Shown here piece by piece: positions 44,564 to 53,536 of a stretch of DNA of 64,000 nt (positions within the stretch are counted from its first letter, which is position 1; every line of letters begins with the position of its first letter). The stretch lies in the NCBI GenBank assembly GCA_029262055.1, contig JAJDAD010000059.1, forward strand, positions 1-64,000, given 5' to 3'. Below the pieces are notes generated by a model. The model had not been told where the DNA came from and made no database searches. It was given only the letters and a program-made list of their open reading frames with translations. The translations under genes and the position numbers were made by a program. This DNA comes from Candidatus Zhuqueibacterota bacterium. GTDB lineage: Bacteria; Zhuqueibacterota; Zhuqueibacteria; Oceanimicrobiales; Oceanimicrobiaceae.

Positions 44564-45991
44564 ATGCGGAAAGTTAGAATAGAAAAGATTTTACTCCTAA
44601 ACCCTCCTTTTGATGGCCTCTACATCCGGGATCAATTCTGTAGCCATCTTTCGAAAGGAACCTATTACTGGCAGCCGCTCGACTTGCTCTGCCTATCCGG
44701 GTGCCTCCATGCTGACGGTTATGAGATGGCCGTTCTCGACGCGGTTGCCGAAGGCCTGAGTATCGAAAAGGCCCATGCGCGCATCGATGAATTCAGTCCG
44801 GACGCCGTCATCTTTCTCACGGGCTGCGATTCATTCGACGAGGACATTGCGTTCGTCGAGGAGACAAAAAGGCGAGGCGCAAAAGTAGCGATTGGTATCG
44901 GAGATATTTTGCGTGAACAGGGTGAGGAGCTGCTCAGAAAACACCCTGCACTAGACGCCTGTTTGCTGGATTTCGTCACGCATGGAGTGCATTCCTACTT
45001 GCAGGGCAATCTCGACAAAGCCGAAAACATGATGGTCCGGACTGGCACCAAGGTCCGCAGAATCCCGGCCAGGGACAAGCAAAAGCTTTTCAGCGTTCCG
45101 CCGCCAAGATATGATCTGTTTCCACTAAAGCAGTATCGGCTACCGCATAACCGGTATCACCCTTACGCAACGGTCCTGGCATCGAGTAACTGTCCTTACG
45201 GCTGCTCATTCTGTCCATTTGCACGAACAGCTTATCGTGCCCGTGAAGCAGATGATGTATTGAGGAACTTGGAGGTTATTCGAAATATGGGGATACGTCA
45301 GGTGCATTTTGCCGACTGGACCTTTGCGGTACACCGAAAGCAGACTATGACGCTTCTTGAGGGGATGATCGATGCGGGGTTTGACTTTACCTGGGACTGC
45401 CTCTCACGGGTGGACCTCATGGATCATGAATTGATGTCTTTGATGAGACGCGCGGGATGCGAACTGATTGAATTCGGAGTTGAGTCTGGCAGCCAGGCGT
45501 TGCTGGACAGATACGAAAAAGACATTACAATCGAACAGATTCGGCGAGCCTTTCAAAGTGCGAAGGAACTTGACATTTCAACACTCGCCACCTTCGTACT
45601 AGGCCTCCCGGACGAGACCAGAGAAAGTCTGCAAAAAACCCTGGCTCTGGCGCTTGAGATTGAACCGACCTTTTGCTCTTTTAATATGGCCAGTCCTCAG
45701 CCGGCGACCCAACTGCGGCGAGAACTGATCGATGGCGGAGGCCTGAACCCCGATGCGCCCGCCATTCTTGACTCTTCTCGATCCGTTCCGGTTTTTTCAA
45801 CATCATACCTCTCTGCTAAAGAGGTTTATGAATTCCGAAATCACGCAGTTCGACAATTCTATTTGCGTCCATCCTACGTAGTCAATAGGCTTCGCAATAT
45901 CCGCTCAATGGAGGAACTGCAGAACCACATCTTCAATGGTTTCTCCTTAGCGTGGCAGACAGTCGTCAAACCTTTGAAATATGGTAATTAG
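44564..45991 (+). CDS. B12-binding-domain-type radical SAM protein
   Basis: The 475-residue enzyme has an N-terminal region like a cobalamin-binding domain (about 8-150, LLLNPPFDGLYIRDQF). The radical SAM motif CPYGCSFC follows, with Cys210, Cys214 and Cys217 binding the 4Fe-4S cluster. The TIM-barrel signatures VHFADWTF, EFGVESGSQ and FVLGLPDET come after. Such enzymes methylate or rearrange unactivated carbons; here it may build an unusual sugar or lipid. The stop overlaps the next start by one base. Confidence 0.87.
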   Translation: MRKVRIEKILLLNPPFDGLYIRDQFCSHLSKGTYYWQPLDLLCLSGCLHADGYEMAVLDAVAEGLSIEKAHARIDEFSPDAVIFLTGCDSFDEDIAFVEETKRRGAKVAIGIGDILREQGEELLRKHPALDACLLDFVTHGVHSYLQGNLDKAENMMVRTGTKVRRIPARDKQKLFSVPPPRYDLFPLKQYRLPHNRYHPYATVLASSNCPYGCSFCPFARTAYRAREADDVLRNLEVIRNMGIRQVHFADWTFAVHRKQTMTLLEGMIDAGFDFTWDCLSRVDLMDHELMSLMRRAGCELIEFGVESGSQALLDRYEKDITIEQIRRAFQSAKELDISTLATFVLGLPDETRESLQKTLALALEIEPTFCSFNMASPQPATQLRRELIDGGGLNPDAPAILDSSRSVPVFSTSYLSAKEVYEFRNHAVRQFYLRPSYVVNRLRNIRSMEELQNHIFNGFSLAWQTVVKPLKYGN

Positions 45992-47529
45992 TGTTGGCTG
46001 ATTCGTCCCAATCTAGAAGCTTGCGCATAATTTCCGTTACGAACGTCGTTAGACAAAAGGGCGTGGAATTGATGCGTTCGAAGTGGGCAATTGTTCTAAT
46101 TCTCGTAATTGCAGCAGGTCTTCGGTTCTGGAGGCTGGCAGACTGGAGCCTGTGGGAGGACGAAGAGACAACTATCTATTTTTCACAACATTTAAGTAAG
46201 CCCTTTCCGAGCTCCTTTCCGATCTTCTTTATGGCCCTCAAATGGATTTATGATTTCACGGGGATTGCAGTTGACGCAGGACGAGCTTTGCCTGCAATCA
46301 TGGGCATTTTGGCTGTTTGGCTGACCTATATCTGCTTTCGCCGGCTGGTTTCCCGTGAAGCAGCCCTTTTGGCCGCGCTGCTCATCGCGATCAACCTCGG
46401 CCACCTGTTTTGGTCGCAGTCCATCCGGTACTATACAATGGTAGTTGTTTTCCAGCTCATGAGTATCTTCTGGTTTCTCAAGGGTTTTGAAACCGGAAGG
46501 TATCGCTTCTTGGTCCTTTCCAATCTGGCCTTAGGCCTGGCACTGCTCACCCACCATACTGCAGTGCTACTGGTTCCGGTTTTTTTCGGTTTCGTTCTAC
46601 TCATGAAACTCAGAGGAGAGACGGGTGGCGCCTATCATGATAGGGGGTATTTGGTATATGGCATCGGTCTGTTGGTCGTGCTGGGATTGTTCGCCTTTAA
46701 CTTTTTTGAGCAACTTGAACTGCAGGTATCGCTTGGAGATCAAGGAGGGATAATTGCCCGCGCGCCTACAGCTTTACAGTTCCTACTCAGATGTGGAGCC
46801 TATTTTGGACTTCCGGTTATCGGGCTTGCTATTGCCGCGGCGTTTCTGGACCACAAGCTAGCAAGACGAATCGTCATCTTTTTCTTGATGGTTGGCGTCT
46901 TTCCGATTGCTTCGCTCACTCTTATTGCAATAGGGAGTTCGGTGGTCAATACTGTCACTGTGAACTGGTATTACGCCATGATTTCCCTCTTCGCACTGAC
47001 CGTTCTGGCAGCCATTAGTCTGGTAACAATTCATAAAAGCGGTCGAAAAGCCATCTCTGTTTCTCTAAGCATTGCTGCCCTGGCGTACTATACGTTCTTC
47101 CTGACCGGTTATTTTACCGACATGTATGGGGATCGTCCCCGCTGGCAAGACGCAACTGAGTATTTGCAACGGGCTGCGAATATAGAGATAGAGTCTGGGG
47201 ACAATCCCGATATCTTTGCCACTGTGCCGGGGGTTACGGCCTACTACCTTGGCGTTAATCCTGCCGAAACCATGGGGCACCCGCTTGTTGAAAGGCTACC
47301 GGCGCAGCCACGTGCGGAGGCCAAGCGGTTACGTGACCAGTGGTTTGTCGTTAAATCAACTCATCTGTCGCCGGAGTGGAGGGAATGGTTTGCTGACCAC
47401 TGTACCCTAACAGGCGAATTCGAAGCCCATACTGGTCCACGGGATAGGACGTTGTTAGTCTACCACTACAAAAGTTCAGCCACCGCCGCCGCTGCTCAGT
47501 CTTCACCGCAGGCAGTGGGTTTGTGGTAG
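45991..47529 (+). CDS. GT39/ArnT-like membrane glycosyltransferase
   Basis: The 512-residue polytopic protein has about 11 hydrophobic segments and the periplasmic-loop motif WSLWEDEETT near 50-60, where the acidic pair is expected in lipid-phosphate-sugar-dependent transferases. The C-terminal 130 residues are soluble. It should transfer a sugar from a polyprenyl-phosphate donor on the periplasmic side. GTG 45991 abuts the previous stop; ATG 46072 is an alternative directly before the first transmembrane segment. Confidence 0.82.
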   Translation: MLADSSQSRSLRIISVTNVVRQKGVELMRSKWAIVLILVIAAGLRFWRLADWSLWEDEETTIYFSQHLSKPFPSSFPIFFMALKWIYDFTGIAVDAGRALPAIMGILAVWLTYICFRRLVSREAALLAALLIAINLGHLFWSQSIRYYTMVVVFQLMSIFWFLKGFETGRYRFLVLSNLALGLALLTHHTAVLLVPVFFGFVLLMKLRGETGGAYHDRGYLVYGIGLLVVLGLFAFNFFEQLELQVSLGDQGGIIARAPTALQFLLRCGAYFGLPVIGLAIAAAFLDHKLARRIVIFFLMVGVFPIASLTLIAIGSSVVNTVTVNWYYAMISLFALTVLAAISLVTIHKSGRKAISVSLSIAALAYYTFFLTGYFTDMYGDRPRWQDATEYLQRAANIEIESGDNPDIFATVPGVTAYYLGVNPAETMGHPLVERLPAQPRAEAKRLRDQWFVVKSTHLSPEWREWFADHCTLTGEFEAHTGPRDRTLLVYHYKSSATAAAAQSSPQAVGLW

Positions 47530-47618
47530 AAAATACTGGATCAGGCCGTTTGGCTCCCAAGTTCGGTGCGCTCCCATAAAGGAGTTTATAGCAAATCAAC
47601 CGTCTGTGCACGAGGAAT

Positions 47619-48863
47619 TTGAAACACAATCATTTGACAGCAAGATATTATCTTATGTGGCAGAGCGTGCTGCTCTGGTTGTGGTTCGTTAACGTCTGGT
47701 CGCTGCCGCAGAAGGAGTGTGACCGGCGTGCCATAACCACCGGAAGCATTATCTCGGTCACTTCGGTGCACGAATTGGAAGATTCGGTAGGGAGAGCTGG
47801 CCCGGGAACGACTATCTTGCTATCAGACGGTATTTATCCGCTCACCAGACCCTTGTACTTCAACAACGATGGCGTTGTCATTCGCAGCAAGAGTGGCAAC
47901 AGAAGCAAAGTCATCTTAACAGGGAAAGGTATGACTGGCGCGGGACCCACCCATATCATTCAGTTATCTGCTTCGGATGTTGTCATTGCCGACCTCACGA
48001 TCGGCTGGGTAAGAAACCATGGAATTCAAGTTCATGGCGAGACCGGTGCGATGCGACCTGTCTTGCATAACATTCATATCATCGATTGTGGCCAGCAGTT
48101 GATAAAGGTCAGTGCGGGTTCTTCTCCTCTGTCCGAGCGGAGATACTCGGACGGCGGTTTGCTGGCTTGTTCCCGGATGGAGTATACTGAGAATGCGCCC
48201 TCGGGCTATACCAACGGCATCGACATTCTGGCTGGCAAGGATTGGGTGATTCGCGACAACGAGTTTGTTCGAATCAAAGGGCCGCCGGGTCAATTGGGGG
48301 GAGCAGCTATTTTGTGTTGGAAGAATTGCATTAATACGATAGTTGAGAGAAACTTGATCCTGGAATGCGACAAAGGTATTGCGTTCGGCAACCCTGCCGG
48401 TCCGGGAACAAAATACAGCCGAAACAACGAAACGCGTTATGACCATCAGGGAGGCATCGTGCGTAATAATGTCATCGCCAGAATGTCAGATGGCGACACA
48501 GGCATCGAATTCAACCGGGCGCGTGATTTCGGATGTTATCACAATACGGTCTATATCAACAGTTCATCGGTGAACTGGGCAATTGAGTATCGCTTTCCGC
48601 AGAGTAATGGTAAGATCAGCAATAACCTTACCAACCTCCGCATTTTTCAGCGCGATGACGGGCAGGCTAGACTCGGAGGTAATGTAACCAATGCTGAGGA
48701 TGGCTGGTTTGTCAATGTCGCTGCCGGAAATTTACAGTTAACCGGGTCAGCAACTGCTGCGGTTGACAAGGCGTATTATTTGCCGGAAGTAACAGATGAT
48801 TTCAATGGCAACCCCAGGCCGAATGGCAGAGTTTGCGACATTGGCGCCATAGAGAGTAATTGA
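47619..48863 (+). CDS. Secreted right-handed parallel beta-helix protein
   Basis: The 414-residue protein has an N-terminal hydrophobic signal (about 13-30) and then repeating short beta strands rich in Asn, Gly and Ile (for example NGIDILAGKDWVIRDNEF and GGIVRNNVIARMSDGDTGIEF), as in chondroitinase-B-like and pectate-lyase-like helices. It ends with FNGNPRP and CDIGAIE, a frequent end in such proteins. It may be a lyase, epimerase or glycan-binding protein. The start is TTG 47619 or ATG 47655; the first has GAGGA just upstream. Confidence 0.78.
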   Translation: MKHNHLTARYYLMWQSVLLWLWFVNVWSLPQKECDRRAITTGSIISVTSVHELEDSVGRAGPGTTILLSDGIYPLTRPLYFNNDGVVIRSKSGNRSKVILTGKGMTGAGPTHIIQLSASDVVIADLTIGWVRNHGIQVHGETGAMRPVLHNIHIIDCGQQLIKVSAGSSPLSERRYSDGGLLACSRMEYTENAPSGYTNGIDILAGKDWVIRDNEFVRIKGPPGQLGGAAILCWKNCINTIVERNLILECDKGIAFGNPAGPGTKYSRNNETRYDHQGGIVRNNVIARMSDGDTGIEFNRARDFGCYHNTVYINSSSVNWAIEYRFPQSNGKISNNLTNLRIFQRDDGQARLGGNVTNAEDGWFVNVAAGNLQLTGSATAAVDKAYYLPEVTDDFNGNPRPNGRVCDIGAIESN

Positions 48864-48870
48864 TAACTCC

Positions 48871-49455
48871 ATGCGAAGGCTCTTGGACACAATAAGCTTC
48901 ATCTTTGTAGGTCCGCTCTACGTATTCTATTTGATCACAAGTTGCGTTGGAGAAAAGGACAGCGCCTTTTGGTCCTGCTCTCAGTTGTTAAGCCTTTTAC
49001 CCGGGAAAGCAGGAAGCTACATCCGGAAAAACTTCTACCGGTTAACCATGACAAAGTGTGACGCGGATTGTGCAATCATGTTTGGGGTCTTATTTTCACA
49101 GGTAGATACAGAAGTGGGAAAAAGTGTGTACATAGGTCCAAGCAGTAACATCGGTATGTGCAGAATAGAGGATTATTGCACCTTGGGAAGTAGTGTCCAT
49201 GTCATGAGTGGCAGGTGTCAGCACAGCTTTGACGATCTGGACAAGCCAATGAGAGAGCAAGGTGGAACCTATAAAAAGGTGGTGATTGGAGAGGATACTT
49301 GGATTGGCAACGGAGCATTGATTATGGCAAACGTGGGCAGAAAGTGCGTCGTCGGTGCCGGATCAGTGGTGACTACAGATGTCGATGATTTCTCTGTGAT
49401 AGCTGGCAATCCCGCCCGGCTGGTCCGAAAGCGGAAGTTCGTGCAGGCAGTATGA
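48871..49455 (+). CDS. Hexapeptide-repeat acyltransferase
   Basis: The 194-residue protein has a left-handed beta-helix made of hexapeptide repeats (IGPSSNIGMCRIEDYCTLGSS, and GEDTWIGNGALIMANV to GAGSVVTTDV). It ends in IAGNPARLVR, the standard end of serine- or sugar-acetyltransferases. A hydrophobic N-terminal segment (about 8-28) may bind the membrane. It should acetylate a sugar of the glycan. Its TGA overlaps the next ATG. Confidence 0.88.
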   Translation: MRRLLDTISFIFVGPLYVFYLITSCVGEKDSAFWSCSQLLSLLPGKAGSYIRKNFYRLTMTKCDADCAIMFGVLFSQVDTEVGKSVYIGPSSNIGMCRIEDYCTLGSSVHVMSGRCQHSFDDLDKPMREQGGTYKKVVIGEDTWIGNGALIMANVGRKCVVGAGSVVTTDVDDFSVIAGNPARLVRKRKFVQAV

Positions 49456-50588
49456 GCAGAAGAATCAATGTCCTGCAGTTCATTTGCCCTACCGGTCTCT
49501 ACGGTGCGGAGCGCTGGATTCTGGCATTGACAAAGCATATCGATCCTTCCCTCTGTAGCTTCCATCTTGCTGTTACTGATGAATCACCGGGTCAGAATCT
49601 TGATGTGTGTACTGAATTCGCTTCTCTGGACCTCCCAACTCATAAGATCAGTATGTCAGGTCGTTTTGACCCAATGAGTATTTTCGGTCTCTGGCGCGTT
49701 GTCTGCGAAAATAACATCGATATCATTCATACGCATGGCTACAAGTCGGACATCATCGGCCTGATAGCTGCCCGACTAACCAGAATACCCTGCATTACAA
49801 CGCCTCACGGTTTTGAAAACTCGAAAGACAAGAAGTTGCAGGCCTTTATCCGGCTAGGGATTTTCACGTTGAAGTATTTCAATTGTATCGCGCCGCTTTC
49901 TGACGACTTGAGAGATAATCTGAAGCAAGCGGGCGTTCCCGCCGAAAAGATACGACTAATCGGCAATGGTACCGATCTGAATGAAACGGACCACCTACAC
50001 AGTCGTCGGCCGAGTTCTGCTGGCAGTGCCAATGGCAGAGCTAAGAAAATCGTCTACGCTGGCCAGTTGGCGCCCAGGAAGAATCTCACGGACTTGATTA
50101 AGGCCTTCGATTCGCTCCACCAGGAGGATCCCAAGTTAACCCTCTTACTGATCGGCGAAGGTCCACAGCGAACGTACTTGGAGGAATTCGCCAGTAGATT
50201 GTCTTGCGGGCGTGCTATCCACTTTCTGGGCTACCGCAAAGATCGGCTGAAGGTGGTGCAGGCATGCGATCTGTTTTGCATGACGTCCTCTCTTGAAGGC
50301 ATTCCACGGGCCATGATGGAAGCAATGGCACTGGAAGTACCGGTGGTTGCTTACGACATCCCTGGTGTGAACCAACTAGTGCAGCATGAAAAGACCGGTT
50401 TGCTTGCGGCATTTGGTGACACCCGGGCACTAGCGAATCGTTGCGAACGTGTTCTGAGTGAGAGCAAGCTGTCCAAAACATTAGCGGCCAAGGGGAGAGA
50501 GCATATCCATAAGCACTTCTCCGCCAACAGAATGGCACGAGAATATGAAGAAATGTATCAGCAGTTGTTATGTAGCGGGGAAAGCTAA
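49452..50588 (+). CDS. Family 4 glycosyltransferase
   Basis: The 378-residue enzyme shows PTGLYGAERWIL, IIHTHGYKSDIIG, TTPHGFENSK, YAGQLAPRKNLTDLI, and the donor motif TSSLEGIPRAMMEAMALEVPVV, a typical GT4 order. It overlaps the acyltransferase by four bases and the following asparagine-synthase-like gene by one, so the three are coupled. Confidence 0.9.
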   Translation: MSRRINVLQFICPTGLYGAERWILALTKHIDPSLCSFHLAVTDESPGQNLDVCTEFASLDLPTHKISMSGRFDPMSIFGLWRVVCENNIDIIHTHGYKSDIIGLIAARLTRIPCITTPHGFENSKDKKLQAFIRLGIFTLKYFNCIAPLSDDLRDNLKQAGVPAEKIRLIGNGTDLNETDHLHSRRPSSAGSANGRAKKIVYAGQLAPRKNLTDLIKAFDSLHQEDPKLTLLLIGEGPQRTYLEEFASRLSCGRAIHFLGYRKDRLKVVQACDLFCMTSSLEGIPRAMMEAMALEVPVVAYDIPGVNQLVQHEKTGLLAAFGDTRALANRCERVLSESKLSKTLAAKGREHIHKHFSANRMAREYEEMYQQLLCSGES

Positions 50589-52411
50589 TGCCCGGAATCT
50601 ACGGCGCATGTTGCCGGGGCAGTGGCGACGCTTTTGTTGCCGGCATGGGAAAAATGTGCCAGGCCATGCAGCAGTCCGAACGTCACAAGATGTGCCAATC
50701 TGTGGGTGAAGACCAACGATTCGGTTTCGGCAGGGTTTACCTGCCAATTCTAAATGATGTTGCACAACCGATGCACGATCCTGACTGTGATGTCACGATT
50801 GTCTTTCACGGAGAATTGTACAACAATCCCAGGCCCGTATCGGATCCCGAGTACGCACTAAAAAAGTATTGCGAGTGCGGGGATAGTTTTGTCTCCGAGC
50901 TTAGCGGGATCTTCCACTTCGCCATTCATGATGCACGGAACATGCAGGTCAAGTTGTTTTCCGACAAGTTCGGACTGCAACCCCTGTACTACACATTATT
51001 GGAACAAAGTATCTGGTTTGCCGGGGAAGTTAAGGCACTGCTGCAGGCGCCTGGCATGACAAGGACTATTGACGATAAGAGTGTTGCCGATTTTCTTCAC
51101 TACGGTCAAGTGCTAGGTGACAAAACACTGTTTACCGAGGTCAAACTGCTCAAGCCGGGCGCGGTCTTGACATACGATATCCGGGCTGGAAGCTCAGCGG
51201 TTGATGAGTACTGGCGGCTTGAGAGTCTTTTCGGGGAACCGGATGAAAGCGTCAGTATGGATGATGTGACCCTGCAATTGGTCGAGTCCATCAGGAACCG
51301 CTCACGCAACACAGAACAGTTAGGGCTCTCTCTTTCCGGTGGCCTTGATTCCAGGGGCATTTTGGCAGGCATGGGGATAGATGCCGAGGGAATAAATACA
51401 TACACGCTTGGCTTGCCCGGGTGTGCGGACCAAAAGTTGGCCTCCGCCATGTCACGAGCTGCGAAGACCGTCCATGAATTCGTCCCGTTGGATCAGAGTC
51501 ATTTGAAAGATTATAAGAATATGGCGCAACAAATGGTCTGGCTCAGCGACGGTTTTTATCATCCACACGAATCGACCGAAGTCAGAGCGCTTGAATACTT
51601 CATGGGTGCTGATTTCAAGATACTGCTCAGGGGTCATGGCGGGGAAGTGGCAAAAGCTGCCATGGCCTACCCGGTAATGGTTTACCCTGAAGTCAGGTCC
51701 TTCGCCAAGGGCAAAAGCGTCCTCGATTACATTTTCAACAGTGCGAACCTGGTTGGGAGGGGTACTAAGGCCGGAAAGCTGTTTACCCCTGACTTTTATA
51801 ACAGGACCAAAGATAGTGCCCTCGAATCTCTGCAAACGTCGTGCGGCCATGTTGTCAACGATTTGACACCGCCAGACGTGTGCTTATATTATTATGTCAG
51901 AGAGCACATCAGACGTCAGGTAGTACCATCATTAGAGATCTTTAGAACTTGTATCGAAGTCCGAATGCCCTATGTGGATGAGGATTTCATGCGGGTGCTG
52001 TTCAAGCTGCCACTGAATCAGCGTCTGAGAGGAGAGGTCCATCATTGCCTGGTTCGCAAGCACATGCCAGAGCTCATGAAAGTTCCGGATGCTAACACCG
52101 GTGCACCGCTCGACGCCAGCGCATTGCGTTTATTCATAGCCGACAAGATCAACGTCGCCATGAAACGCGTCAGTTTCATGGGGTTCAGGCACTATACCGA
52201 ATTCCAGTCTTGGTACCGCGCCTCCTTCAAAAACCATATGGAAGAGATTTTGTTTAGTAAGGAGTTGGCTGAAAGAGGTGTTTTTGACATGGATGAGCTG
52301 AGACAAATCGTTGACTTGCATCTAGCTGGCAAGAGTGACTTTGCGCACTTGTTAGGCACGACCGTGGGTCTGGAATTGTCTTTGCGGTCTTTTAAGGATA
52401 ACTGTAATTGA
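50588..52411 (+). CDS. Asparagine synthase homologue lacking the glutaminase cysteine
   Basis: The 607-residue protein has both domains of asparagine synthase B. The second residue, the glutaminase nucleophile, is proline (MPGIYG in place of MCGI), and the region that normally binds glutamine is degraded. The synthetase PP loop SGGLDSR is present near 249-255, with LRGHGGEVAKA further on. It probably activates a carboxylate by adenylation, using free ammonia or another amine, or ammonia from a partner such as the complete amidotransferase at 20750. It is the last gene of the coupled run before the exosortase. Confidence 0.85.
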   Translation: MPGIYGACCRGSGDAFVAGMGKMCQAMQQSERHKMCQSVGEDQRFGFGRVYLPILNDVAQPMHDPDCDVTIVFHGELYNNPRPVSDPEYALKKYCECGDSFVSELSGIFHFAIHDARNMQVKLFSDKFGLQPLYYTLLEQSIWFAGEVKALLQAPGMTRTIDDKSVADFLHYGQVLGDKTLFTEVKLLKPGAVLTYDIRAGSSAVDEYWRLESLFGEPDESVSMDDVTLQLVESIRNRSRNTEQLGLSLSGGLDSRGILAGMGIDAEGINTYTLGLPGCADQKLASAMSRAAKTVHEFVPLDQSHLKDYKNMAQQMVWLSDGFYHPHESTEVRALEYFMGADFKILLRGHGGEVAKAAMAYPVMVYPEVRSFAKGKSVLDYIFNSANLVGRGTKAGKLFTPDFYNRTKDSALESLQTSCGHVVNDLTPPDVCLYYYVREHIRRQVVPSLEIFRTCIEVRMPYVDEDFMRVLFKLPLNQRLRGEVHHCLVRKHMPELMKVPDANTGAPLDASALRLFIADKINVAMKRVSFMGFRHYTEFQSWYRASFKNHMEEILFSKELAERGVFDMDELRQIVDLHLAGKSDFAHLLGTTVGLELSLRSFKDNCN

Positions 52412-52726
52412 TTAATACCTGCTCCGCCTCTTTGGTTTCTGGCGATCACCACAAACCAGTGACCGAAAAGATTGCTGTAGGGCTATTCCAGAGTTCCAAC
52501 AATAGCCATATTTAACCGTGAGATTGTGAATCTTGCTCGATGAACATAGAGTGTCTACGTTGATGCTCACATGACACATGCGGAAATTCAAAGTAAATTG
52601 CGATGATTAGACTCGATCTGTTCTTCTAAACCCGGATACTCTGAGGATTCTATCAAGACGCATCAAACCAATTCCCTCCCGAAGCTGAACCTCAGCCACT
52701 ACCTGGCTTCGAGCCTCCTGGGACTT

Positions 52727-53536
52727 TTGCTTGCGCTTCTCTTTCTCCCGGCCATTAGAGAGTTCCTCTACGACTGGTCCCACGACGACAACTACTCGCA
52801 CGGCTTTCTCATTCCCGTCATTTCGGCCTACCTGCTCTGGCTGAAGCGGGAAGAGATTCGCTCCGCCAACAGGGAGTCGAATCTCTTGGGGTTATTCGTG
52901 TTGATCGCCGGCCTTGTGCTCAACATCCTGGGCACGGCTGCGGCTGAGTGGTACACAGTCCGGTTTTCGCTCATTCCGGTCTTGCTCGGCGCTGTGCTTT
53001 ATCTTTGGGGTTGGCAGGTCGTGCGGCATGTCTGGTTCCCCATCGTTTTCATTATCTTTGCCATTCCCTTGCCGTATACGTTGTTTCGAACGTTGACTTT
53101 CCCGCTGCAGTTGTTTTCGACAGAAATGACGCATGCGATTGTCACCTCTGCCGGTGTGCCGGCCTTGCGACAAGGGAATCTGTTGCACCTGCCGGGCTAC
53201 TCACTGGAGGTGATCGAGGCGTGTAGCGGTCTGCGGTCGATGATCGTGCTATCCGCTCTGGCGGCGTTGTTTGCCTACATAAGCCCGGGCGGCGCATTCC
53301 GAAAACTGTTCCTGTTCGCACTCGCGGTCCCGATCGCAATCGCAGCCAACATCATCAGGTTGCTGGTGACCTCGCTCGGGGCCCTGTTCATTTCCCACGA
53401 GTTTGCGGAGGGGTTTCTGCACGACTTTTCCGGCGTGCTGGTATTTATGGTCGGGCTCACATCCTTTCTGCTGGTGCATTGGCTTCTGGAAAAAGTCAGG
53501 CCTACGAACCGGCTACTCCGGGCGACACCAGGATGA
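52727..53536 (+). CDS. Exosortase (XrtA-like transpeptidase)
   Basis: This polytopic membrane cysteine protease/transpeptidase removes the PEP-CTERM anchor of secreted proteins. The catalytic triad is clear: Cys166 in VIEACSGLRS, Arg211 in ANIIRLLVT and His232 in FLHDFSG. NYSHGFLIP near residues 22-30 is a family hallmark. About eight hydrophobic segments are present. TTG 52727 is the only standard start, yet the frame runs open to 52607 and the first helix clearly begins upstream (ASSLLGLLLALLFLP), so the true start may be a rare codon such as ATC 52652 after GAGG, or the sequence has an error. The preceding 240-bp gap has nothing else. It overlaps epsI by four bases. Confidence 0.93.
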   Translation: MLALLFLPAIREFLYDWSHDDNYSHGFLIPVISAYLLWLKREEIRSANRESNLLGLFVLIAGLVLNILGTAAAEWYTVRFSLIPVLLGAVLYLWGWQVVRHVWFPIVFIIFAIPLPYTLFRTLTFPLQLFSTEMTHAIVTSAGVPALRQGNLLHLPGYSLEVIEACSGLRSMIVLSALAALFAYISPGGAFRKLFLFALAVPIAIAANIIRLLVTSLGALFISHEFAEGFLHDFSGVLVFMVGLTSFLLVHWLLEKVRPTNRLLRATPG

